A stretch of 64,000 bases of DNA from Arachnopeziza araneosa. Lineage: Eukaryota; Ascomycota; Leotiomycetes; Helotiales; Arachnopezizaceae. Below are positions 45,936 to 55,624 of this stretch, in pieces. Within the stretch, counting starts at the first letter, position 1, and the number at the start of each line of letters is the position of its first letter. The notes under the pieces are model-generated. The model was not told the origin of the DNA. It saw only the letters and a program-made list of their open reading frames with translations, and ran no database searches. The translations under genes were made by a program, and so were the position numbers. The stretch covers positions 496,001 to 560,000 of the forward strand of contig QYAI01000001.1 of NCBI GenBank assembly GCA_003988855.1, given 5' to 3'.

Positions 45936-47682
45936 CTACATTTTATGATCATCCCTTTTAATAGTGAAAGAGAAGCAACATTTGATAGTGGGATCCTTCG
46001 ACTTATCGTCTGGATTTTTCAATGAGCAACTCGTGAGAAGGGCCTTTTGATTTTGGTCAAAGGCGATGGCTCCAAATTTCTCCCAGTAATTCACAAGGGA
46101 CTCTTCTGCAAGGATTTCGTGGAGCGCAATCTTGCCCTATGACTTGTAAGCATTGAGTAACTTTGCAACTACTGGGGACTTGCATCTCTTAATTTCTCAA
46201 TCGGAACATGGATCAGCTCCGCCATTTCCTTGTTACCTCTGAATATCTCGCCTGTTCTTCTCCAGCAACATGCAGGTATGGCCATACTGGCAAAAACACG
46301 ATCATACTCCATCAGGCTGCGCTCAAACCACATCTCAACGTATATAAGCTCAATATCTGTTAGAGCTTGAATCTTTTCCCTGAATTTTGGCCTAAAACGA
46401 TCTAGCTGTCGGAGGATCTTTTGTTTTGCAGCTGCATGCATATGGTCATCCATATAGGTTGACAGCCGTGCATACCCCTTGACATAGTTGAACGGCTTCA
46501 ACATGCCAGCATCGTACTTTGCCCGTAGTAACCTCTGCATCCTCTCTTCTGGCGCATCGTTACCTGTAGGATCTGCAGCTTGAAGATAATAATCTCTGGT
46601 TTTGTCTGTTGGGATGACGCTGGGGGGTCGCGCGAGCGCCGAAGTCTGCAGACTCGCAGGAGTCATACCCGAGGTTGGCTGTGATCCTGAAGAACTGGCA
46701 TTATGATTTAAACCACCAGGCAGCATAGCACCGGATTGCTCACTGTAGAAGTTGGTGGTATCGTCTGGGAGGAGAGCGCCGTCATCGATCAAGCTGTTGT
46801 TCAAGAAATCATTCAGAAGGTTGTACTCGTTAGTGACTTCTGGAGCGTTAAACATGTACGAGGGGTGGTAGTTGTGCATATCTTGGAACTGGTTTTGGGT
46901 ACCAAGCCAGTCGTTCGAGTACCCGATAACTAGAAATGATCAGCGTGAGCAGGAAGAGTGTGATTGAGCAACTGACATTGATTGCTGTTACTGTTGAGGG
47001 CATTTGCCTGTATTCCAGACACAGGAGAGGGCTGAACAAGTTGTATAGATCCACTTTGCGAAAGTGCTGATGGTCCCAAGGTAAGGCTGCTGTCTTGTGA
47101 TTGATCTTGAGTCTGCTCGAACGAATTGCTTAAACCGCTATCAACGTTTCCCTGGGCTTGCTCTCCTTGCGACCCATCCTCCTCGGCCGCCGAATTACTG
47201 TGTTGGCTCTTTGGTTTCTTCGTGGCTGACTCTGGTTCGCGGGGCTCATCATGACAGAGATGGCCGATGTTTCGCTTTATACAGCGTGCACATGGGCGTT
47301 CCTGTGGAACGGAACAGGTTAGCAACAGGCCACCAAGTATCACGCATGGCTGCATATATTGAAAGAGGGTCGCACCAAATCGCATGTCATATGCTGGTCA
47401 AATACCAGATCGAATTAGCTTCTGCCAAACAACCTGCGCATACGCGCATATGCCCAGGCTTGCTCTGTATTCAAGGCCCAATGCAGTACTTACAGATCGG
47501 CGACAATACACACAAGCTGCAGGAACACGTTCCTGGGTCAGCAATTGTTTCAAGAATAAGATTCAAAGCTTGTACAAGCTTGACGCACCATGGTTCACTT
47601 TACGTCTCTTCTTGGGACTTTTCGTTGCGCCCGTCGCGGGTGGCGACTTTTCCTCACCATTGCTCTTCCCATTCTTTTCCAT
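45936..47682 (-). CDS. AcuM/Rds2/Ert1-like zinc-cluster activator of gluconeogenesis
   Basis: Six exons on the minus strand: 47589..47682, 47494..47516, 47376..47393, 46977..47301, 46184..46929 and 45936..46136, giving 468 residues with all phases closed. A basic leader (KSPKKRRKVNH) precedes a Zn2Cys6 binuclear cluster with Cys33, 36, 43, 49, 52 and 61. The DEPREPESATKK segment, a Ser/Gln-rich linker, the LLNDFLNNSLIDDGALLP block and a PAS-like C-terminal region match the Rds2/AcuM class that activates PEP carboxykinase and related genes. The zinc cluster is split over four exons, two of them only 23 and 18 nt. The last intron uses a GC donor (GCAAGT), which restores EKLRDGKIALHEIL. The exact paralogue (AcuK or AcuM) is inferred. 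Confidence 0.88.
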
Positions 47683-48177
47683 GGCATCAGAGCCTATGAA
47701 TCGAGGGCTTCCATCGAATTGCGGCCCAACGCTCTCGTCTCAGAAACTGTGGATGGTCGCGTGTTGACCTCTACCACGATCTACGCAGGTGTAAGACTTC
47801 GTTAGAGCGAATTGAACATAGGCATGGAATACCACGGAGGGACACACCTCGAAAGACAATTGGCAAAGTTGTTAGACAGGTTTTCGCATTACTGGACCAA
47901 TTCTCGCAGAATTGAAAGGTCCTCGAGGATCGCGGGGCTGGGCTTTGAAAAGTTACCGAAAAACAGAGCAAGGGCCAAGGGAAGCATCCCGCGATTCTCA
48001 TGTGACAAGTTACTCGGTATTGGGTATCATTGAAATCACGCTACTGAAGAACAATCATAAGGCAAAGTAGAAGATGTTCGTCTCGTCACTAATCATAATG
48101 CCCAAATATTCTGTATCAGACCCTTCTCATACCTAGGGAAGTAGATAGCCGTAAGCATGGTCTCAAGTCCCAGAGTC
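47683..48177. other. Intergenic between tandem minus-strand genes
   Basis: About 500 bases: promoter of the AcuM-like gene and 3' flank of CENP-Q; no gene seen. Confidence 0.5.
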
Positions 48178-50197
48178 CTACTCCGTTCCCAGAATTACTT
48201 CTTCATATTGCCCGCTGTCAAGATGATCATATAGAGTTGACTGAACAACTGCTCTTGTCTTGACCATAGCCGTAGTTACTTTATGTACTGCCTTGAGATT
48301 GCTCTGGATGCTTTCCACGTGACCCTCAACGTCTTTGGTCAAGAGAGCCACATCCTCATCCTTGGACATCTGGCGATATTAGTAAGAAAAGTTTGAGACA
48401 TAGAAACACTTACTGCGACCTGTAAGAGCTGTGACTCCTCATGAGATCCTCGGCCAAGTCCAATATCTTCTTTCATGCCCTCTAGGTCTGACAATGGGTC
48501 TTGTAACTGCAATACTGGATGCTCTTTTCGAACAGCTTCATTCCTTACCACGGTCTCAGTTTTAGCATTGATCTCCAATTCTGTTAACTTTCTCCTTTCT
48601 GACTCAAGCCAGCTTAATTCCTTGCTTAGTTCCATTTCCAAAAGCTCGTTCGCGTGAAGTGTAGGTGTGAGTTGAGCCTCTAAGGACCTATTGTGATCTA
48701 AGATGCTTTCGAAATCAAAATCGTCCTCCCGACGAGGGCGTGTTGCTGGCGGAAATGGAAGCCCCTTTGAGATCTTGCCCACAAGTCTCCGGGATACCAT
48801 TTGAAGTGCTGTGCTTGCTTGGGTCCTTTTTCTCTCGTGGTTGAGACGAGCAACAACCGGTCGTTGAATATCATCTAAGATTTGTGAAATATAGTCAACA
48901 CAGCTGGACGGTAGAGGCTCCCATTTTGCTTCGATGGTTTGACGTGACACTTTCCTTGTCACCTCGACTAAATGCTGATATGGCAGTTCCTCATCTGGTA
49001 AAGAGGGGTCTGGTTCTTCAGCCTGTGAAGGCTTCGAGACCCGTCTACGTCTTGCCTGCTCGGCCGACTTATCCTTTGAATTCTGAGTAGGACTGGCAAT
49101 TTCCTTGCTCTGTGACTTCGCTACTGATGATGAGGAACCGGCGCTCTTTGACTTCTGGCGAGGTGCGACAGCCTTCGAACCCTTTTTTACTCCCGAACGG
49201 GCTTTCGTAAGTCTCGAGGAAGCAATTTCTACTTCAATAATGGGTGATTCTTGACTGCTATTTGGTGCATGGTTTTTTCTGCTTCTAGTAGTGGATTTGA
49301 CATTGGATCCAGCATGAGATTCCCTTAATCGTTTCCGGCCTCTTCCTGGTTCTTCTCCGTGGTCTTCTCGGTCAGCAAGTTGCTTGCGTTTCCTGCCTAC
49401 AGGCTCCGTATCGCGTACTACTGAGGTGGCTAGTAATTCTTGCTCGGTTATAGCCAGATCTGCTTGCTTTGCATGTCTAATTCCTCTGTTTTCCTCTTTT
49501 TCTTCAAGGCCAGAGCGTGGTCCTCTTTGAGATCGTTGAGCTCGAAGATTTCTCAAAGAAACTTCTTGAGATAACTCTTCTTCACGAACATTTTGTATAG
49601 CAGCGGGCTCTGGTCTACCACGCTTCTTCGTGTGTTCTTCAGTATCGGTCTCGGCATGGGCTGGTAGGCCTGCATTGTTGTTCGATTCTTTGAGCGGGCG
49701 ATTTCCTTTCCTTGGAACAGCATTTTTGCTAGTCTTTCTACGGTGCTGACCTGCCGGACCAGCTGGACGCCCACGCTTTTTTAGACCTGGTTGATGAATA
49801 TCTCCTTTCACCTCTAGCTTTGAGGCACTCGATCCTTTCAACCCGCTTGCATCCTCGGGGTGATTCGTTGTGGAAGAGCCAGCAGCCGTCTGTAACCCAT
49901 CTTCTGATCGAGAAGGCTGTTGTTTCCTACTAGGCTTTGCTAGTACGTCTTCGACAACGTCCACCTCTTTATTGTTTACTCTTCTTGTATTTTTGGGATC
50001 TTTTTGCTTCGCAGGCTCCAATCGATTAGCTTCCTGTGTCTTGATCGGGTCCTTGGAGTCACTGTCGGTTTGTTGTGGGGTAGAGGAATTCGCGGCCCAC
50101 CATTCTGATGGTCGTGAACGCTTCCTCTTCAATATTTCGCGTTCAGGGGCCTGATAATGTTAGAAATGTTTGCGCAATATGATAAGATGATTACCAT
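48178..50197 (-). CDS. CENP-Q-like inner kinetochore protein
   Basis: Three exons on the minus strand: 50195..50197 (ATG only), 48414..50150 and 48178..48369, giving 643 residues. CENP-Q (yeast Okp1, fission yeast Fta7) is part of the constitutive centromere network. The N-terminal two thirds are basic and disordered, with AT-hook-like KKRGRP motifs near residues 125 and 177 and further RGRKR clusters that may bind AT-rich DNA. The conserved domain begins near KWEPLPSSCVDYISQIL (about residue 405) and continues as coiled coil to the C-terminus. The N-terminal APEREILKRKR follows directly after the start Met. The long disordered head is bigger than in yeast. Confidence 0.83.
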
Positions 50198-50525
50198 TGA
50201 ATTTTGGTTGTTTATCAATCTTGCTCAAATAGCTCGTACCTCGCCTTGGTGACGATGTCGCGTTCTTTACGCGAAAGCGAAAGCGGATATTACTTCACGT
50301 GACGCAACCGGTCTTTAAATAGGTACCTAAGTACCTTTCTCAAGTTGTTGTTTTCAATGGGACTGCTGCTAAAAACTGCCTTGAATTAAACTCTTCAATA
50401 TGTTTGTTTGCTTGACCAGTTGTGTAAGAATACATCTAATATTCTTTTAAACCCAATATAGGTTTAAACCACCCCCATCCTGAACTCCACGCTCCCAAAA
50501 CCAATACATGAGTGCATCTAGGAAG
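50198..50525. other. Intergenic between CENP-Q and SEC6
   Basis: About 330 bases between tandem minus-strand genes, with no coding signal; CENP-Q promoter and SEC6 3' flank. Confidence 0.5.
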
Positions 50526-52793
50526 TCATTTTATTTTCGACATGATAGTCTCCAGTCCTCTCGAGACATCTATTTGAGCCGCCTTTGCCTTGACAGCATT
50601 TAGCAAACTTCTGTCAAAGTCATCTCGAGACCTTAAAACAGCCTCTACCCAACTGAGTTGCAAATCCCAATAATAAGATTTGAAATCTGCAAATATTTCC
50701 GGAATAGAAGCCTTGTCAGCAGCAACAAGGTCTAGAAACTTCTCCGTAACTCTCCATTTCAGTTTGATCTGCTCATTGACATCGGGGCTGAGCAGATTGT
50801 TGTTGTTCATAGTGTCCAAGAAATTGAAGACCTGTGAAACATCATCAAAAACCTTCTCGTTGAAAGGATCTTGACGCTTGAATTTGGCGCCTTTGTTTCT
50901 GACACTCGACAAGTACCGTACGAGGAGTTCGTCAGCGAGTTCTTCAATGAAGATGTCGAGAAGAGAATGATGCAACACTGCCTTGTAATCACCGACATAT
51001 TCTTCAAATGTAACGACCATTTGCTTCATTGCTGTTGCTGTGTACCACTTTGTGGTGAAAAAGTCAGGCATTACAGCCCTGAAATCCACAGCGAAAATAA
51101 GTTGTGCGAATCTGTTGATACAATGTGTGCTGAGATCTACATAACCATCACGTAAGATTGAGATCTGTTCGTCTGCTCGTTCCAGGTAAGGAGCAGACAC
51201 CAATGGTTCAAACTTTTGACGGAAACTTGAAAGATATGCAAATCGCCCTTCTTCTTCATTGTCGTCAATGCAGGCAATTTGATCATTCGCTGTAGCAACA
51301 AGCCAATCTTGCAGAGGTTGAAATCCTTCAACCTCAGGAGTGCTACCATAATACCTTGCTGCCTCGTCGTCCAACATCTTCTGCCAGTTTTGCTGTCTTG
51401 TTTTGAGTCGAAGGACCATGGCATCAATAACGCCTTCAACAACATCCATCCGTTCTGAATTTCCAGCTGCATCAACTTGTTCACGTAGCATACGCCACAT
51501 GTCAACCAAGTTTTTGGTGCGAAAATAACCAAATTCATCAGCATCAAGATTGCCACCGTCAACATTGCGGTCTGCAAAGTCTTTCTGCTCAGTCTTGAAG
51601 ATTCGATCAAGCCATTGGTCCAGGAACTTGATAATGAGTTGGCGGAACTCTCTGACAAGTTCACCTTCCCGAGAATCTAGTACTTGGGGTTCAAGTTCAT
51701 CTTGTGTGAACCCTAACTTGGCCATTTTCGCATAATATTTTTCCGGCCAGTTGAGAATGGAGAGCATGTTCGCCGAACTCGTATCAGGATCATCGATCAT
51801 TCCAATGAGGAAATCATGCATGATGTTATGATAAATCTTGCCATAAGTCTGGAAAATCTTCCACTTCTTTGGCATCAAAGGTACAATTCCTTGCTTAACG
51901 GCATACAGATCATTGAAAAACCATTTAAAACTCTTCTCAAGCCGCGATGGATCTTCTAGGAAAGCCTCTTTTGAGGCCGCTACCTGCTCTGTAGCATGGG
52001 CCTTGATCGCACCTAAGAACTTCTCTTTGTAACCACGCACTGTCTTTGCTCCATCAGTGATGCTTTGGAACCGGACAGCCATCTCCTTATGATCTTTTAG
52101 TGCTTCTTGCAGCGCCTTTACTCTTTTATCACTTTTTTCCTCTGCCTCGAGAATGACTGCAAATCGGACAACCATGCCCGGATTGCCTTCAACAAGGACT
52201 TCTATCAAATTGAAGGCAATTTTTCCAATATGATCATCAAACCAAGCCACCGTATCGTCCAGTCGCTTGAAATAATCCTCCAATGTGATCTGTAGACCCG
52301 GATCATCAGCGCGCCCAATTTGTTCTATGGCATCATCCCTAATGTTTCTCAGTTGCGTCAACTCGTAATGCACAGCCAGCAAGTTCGGCATATTTGTGAT
52401 ATTAGCCTCGTCATCCTTTAGCATCTCTTCAATTTGATCGAGGCGACTATTGAAAGTGTCCAGATTCTTCCGCATGGTTTCCACTGCACTGAAATTTCTA
52501 TGTGTTTGGGAGACCAAGTTGATATTTGGAAAGTCCCTAATCATGTTCTGCGCCTCCGCACATAGCTTGTCGATTTTCATCATCTCCTCTTTGATGAGTT
52601 GCACGGTTCTCTGACCATCGTTGATTCCGTTCATCCCCGATTGAGTGATCTCTAACTGTTCCTTCAACCCACTTCGGAGCTGCGAGTCAACCGCACTCTT
52701 CTTTCGCAGATATTCGAGCTTCATAGAAGGTATTTTGTCGAGGTCGTCAGGATGCCGGAGCAACTCCGCGAGTTTGACGCTTGCACTGTCCAT
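50526..52793 (-). CDS. SEC6: Exocyst complex subunit Sec6
   Basis: A single exon of 755 residues from the ATG at 52793. An in-frame ATG at 52817 would add eight residues, but the family start (SVKLAELLRHPDDLDKIP) fits the inner one. Sec6 is a core subunit of the exocyst, which tethers secretory vesicles at growing hyphal tips. The sequence has the N-terminal coiled-coil region, then the helical-bundle domain with the SILNWPEKYYAKMAKLGF segment and a C-terminal region ending in a Lys. Length matches other fungal Sec6 proteins. It is divergent from MRPL33, with about 270 bases between the starts. Confidence 0.95.
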   Translation of the reverse strand: MDSASVKLAELLRHPDDLDKIPSMKLEYLRKKSAVDSQLRSGLKEQLEITQSGMNGINDGQRTVQLIKEEMMKIDKLCAEAQNMIRDFPNINLVSQTHRNFSAVETMRKNLDTFNSRLDQIEEMLKDDEANITNMPNLLAVHYELTQLRNIRDDAIEQIGRADDPGLQITLEDYFKRLDDTVAWFDDHIGKIAFNLIEVLVEGNPGMVVRFAVILEAEEKSDKRVKALQEALKDHKEMAVRFQSITDGAKTVRGYKEKFLGAIKAHATEQVAASKEAFLEDPSRLEKSFKWFFNDLYAVKQGIVPLMPKKWKIFQTYGKIYHNIMHDFLIGMIDDPDTSSANMLSILNWPEKYYAKMAKLGFTQDELEPQVLDSREGELVREFRQLIIKFLDQWLDRIFKTEQKDFADRNVDGGNLDADEFGYFRTKNLVDMWRMLREQVDAAGNSERMDVVEGVIDAMVLRLKTRQQNWQKMLDDEAARYYGSTPEVEGFQPLQDWLVATANDQIACIDDNEEEGRFAYLSSFRQKFEPLVSAPYLERADEQISILRDGYVDLSTHCINRFAQLIFAVDFRAVMPDFFTTKWYTATAMKQMVVTFEEYVGDYKAVLHHSLLDIFIEELADELLVRYLSSVRNKGAKFKRQDPFNEKVFDDVSQVFNFLDTMNNNNLLSPDVNEQIKLKWRVTEKFLDLVAADKASIPEIFADFKSYYWDLQLSWVEAVLRSRDDFDRSLLNAVKAKAAQIDVSRGLETIMSKIK

Positions 52794-53059
52794 CGTAATG
52801 GCAAGAGCAATTGTCACTACATAAGTTGGCAGTATTTGGCTTTCATGCCGTGTAGTTGTGAAGCTCGAGGTATGTTTCGGGATTTGGACTAGGTTATGGC
52901 TGATTCTCGGAAGTTATAGTTGATCCGTTTCCGAATCTCCCATTTTCACTTCAAACCTTCAAGAAGGTGATCATTTTCGCAAAGACGCGATAATTCATTG
53001 CAAATCATAGGTATTTCGGCAAACAATTTGACATGATTATTTGCTAAATATTCTCAGCA

Positions 53060-53320
53060 ATGTCATACTTCCGCATAACCCTCATGCGGTCAGGAATAGG
53101 CCTGCCGAAACGAACGCAAGGAGTCCTCAAAGCACTTGGTCTTCGAACGCGTATGAAGACCGTCTTCTACCCCGTTACGCCTGAAGTTGCCGGTCAAATT
53201 ATGAAAGTCAAAGAACTGATCTCGGTCGAAGAAGTCGCCAAGCCATTGACGAAAGCGGAATTGAAGGAAGAACGAAGGCCCGATCCTGGCTTCTACATCG
53301 AAACTCCTATGCCAAGATGA
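53060..53320 (+). CDS. MRPL33: Mitochondrial large-subunit ribosomal protein uL30m
   Basis: A single exon of 86 residues. The sequence starts with FRITLMRSGIGLPKRTQGVL, the core of the L30 fold, and has the fungal mitochondrial C-terminal extension ending in ETPMPR. It functions in the mitochondrial 54S subunit. There is no separate cleavable presequence, as in yeast Mrpl33. The short divergent promoter is shared with SEC6. Confidence 0.93.
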   Translation: MSYFRITLMRSGIGLPKRTQGVLKALGLRTRMKTVFYPVTPEVAGQIMKVKELISVEEVAKPLTKAELKEERRPDPGFYIETPMPR

Positions 53321-53890
53321 GATGGGAAATACGGAGGATTTGGAAATTTTGATCATGCTGAATATTTGTGGAAGTATCAGAGTGGAGGGTCCACAAGGGA
53401 TTGTATGGTAGCTACGCCAGTCTAAAATCATCGTCTCGGGATGTATTTTCAGTTGTATCTTGTAAAGGGGAAAGTAACGGCACCCCGGTCATTGCACAAT
53501 GCATTGTACCACAAAATAGAGTTAGACCGTTGCGTGGGTTGCTTGGTGTTTCCATGGGATGGGATTAAACACGGAGACAAGAGTAATGAAGCACAGCAGG
53601 TTATATCTTTCATTACTGCATAGGTGAAGCATGGGTATTGCTATGAGACTCTGAAGTTGTTGCTACCATTAAATCAAGAATGCAAGGTAATGTGCAGAGA
53701 AAGCAACGACAAAGAACATTGAAAGAGTGTTGACCTGACACTGAGAAAGAGTATCGATCAGTTACCCAACTCCCAACCCATATCAGCCATCGACACCAGC
53801 AAGGTTTTGAGAATTACTGAAAAGAGTCCTCGAGTGATGCTCAATTAGATGTGCAGCAACTCCGTTCACCACTGAAATTCAGAAGAAAAA
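53321..53890. other. Intergenic, convergent 3' ends
   Basis: About 570 bases between the MRPL33 and EAF3 stops; no supported gene. Confidence 0.5.
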
Positions 53891-55624
53891 TCAGTAGACA
53901 CCGCGAGCCTTTTCAACATATTCGGGGCTGGGGATCTCGTAATTGCTGACAAAGTAAGTACTCGTATGACGTGCAAGCCAGTGAGTGAAAGTGGTGAGCT
54001 CAACACGAAGGCGGTTGACAGATGGTTGGTCCATGTTGGTTTGGGCGATCAACTCTGGGAGAGTAACTGGGGATGTAAGCAGCTTTCACGTTAATTGCAA
54101 TAAGAGACCAACCCAGTAGACGAGCCAAATGTTCCGCACCATAGGTATCAGCTGCAGTTTTGCCGGCCAGTTCACCCTCGTTTGAGTTCCAACCTTCTAG
54201 AGCCTCGACGTATTGATTACGTTCAAACCTACTAAATTAGTAATGTATTAGAGGCATTCTCTGCATCAGCTTACCTATAAAGAAGGATTCGGCCGAGACA
54301 CCTATCAAAGTACACCTTCAAGCCCGAAACAACTTCTTCAAGCACATCTGCTAAAGCGGTACCAGGGACCCTGTTTGGCTTCTCGTATTCCAAGTAGTCG
54401 TTAAGAATCATGGTGACAGAGTGCTTGGCAGGGATAGGGACTAGTTGTTGATTCTTGGTAACATTTTCCCAGTCGTCAACAAGGATTGACTTGATATGAT
54501 CGGGAACATTGAGTTTGATTGATGGCTTCGCGTGAAAATTCTCCTCCTTTCCGTTAGGTTTTGTTAGCTTCTGCTTCTGGAGTTTGACCTGGCCGCCCAA
54601 ATCGTCTCTACCAAAGGTCACGATATCCACACTTGAGGAGAAGGTCACCTTCTTCTTGCCAATCTGTCCATTGGGACCCGACTTCTCACCACTTGGTTCA
54701 TTTGAAGCCAGCACCTCGATATCAGAATCACCATTGGCCAAGTTGGCCGGGGTCTTGTCATTGGAGCTGCTGGCCAAGGTAGCTTCAACACTACCGAGAG
54801 CTTTCTTTAACGCTCTGGTCTGTCTTCCAATACGCCGAACGTTGGGAGAAGGAGTACCTTCTGTTGTTGAAGGTCCTTTAATAGAATTATTGCTCTTAGG
54901 AGCAGAGGATGAGATACCAGTCTTGGTGATATGAGCAGTCTCGATAACATCAGCCTCGGGATCTTCCCAATCATGAAAGATGCGTCCTGCGGCCGGCAAA
55001 TGCAACCCAGGATTAGGGTCTGGGTACCCATCTGGTATGATTCCGCCCCAACAGTATTTATCCGGGTTCGCCAGCGTCTCTTCCTTAGTCATGAACTGGT
55101 GGTTTGGATCAACAGGCTTTGTAAGCCAATCTGGCTTTAGATACCTGTCGTCCATCAACACACGGATAACGTCCCAGTCGGCATTCTTAGGGCGAGCCCA
55201 AGAAGGAATGGGGCCTTTCTTTGGAGCTTTTCTTCGATGGGAAATCGATTGTTTTGTTATCTTTTTGGAAATAACGCGAGCACTCCGGCGGCTTGGGCGA
55301 GATATCTTCTCAGCGCCAGACTCAGGGTTTTTAGAGTCCTCAAGACGTGCTGGGGGTTTTTTCTTGCGACCATGTGCCTAGAGCAAGTCAGAACAGTTTT
55401 CAGAAGAGAAGATGATTACTTACAGGTACGTCGTCGTTGATGCTCGCACCAACTTGACCAGCTTCATTCTGCTGCGTGCCTTCTTGAACTTGTTTACTCG
55501 GGCCAGCTTGACTAGCTTCATGTTGCTGAGTACTCCCTTGACTAAGCTGGTTCCCATTTCCATCAACAAAAGGATTGGTCACGGAGGAGATAGAACTCAG
55601 CTCGGAGTCGGAGTTGAGGTCCAT
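53891..55624 (-). CDS. Alternative or fused MRG protein with novel N-terminus
   Basis: Exons on the minus strand: 55424..55624 and 55377 running without interruption to 54275, then the two last EAF3 exons, giving 531 residues. The first exon encodes a Ser/Gln/Glu-rich start; a canonical GTAAGT...CTCTAG intron follows. The next exon encodes a basic Arg/Lys segment, a Trp/Pro/Asp-rich conserved-looking region (DWLTKPVDPNHQF, CWGGIIPDGYPDPNPG) and a Ser/Thr linker. About 830 nt of this exon lie inside EAF3 intron 2 with no stop and are in frame with the MRG domain. The head has no chromodomain, and I do not recognise it. It could be an alternative promoter product, a gene fusion, or a separate nested gene whose end I misread. 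Confidence 0.6.
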
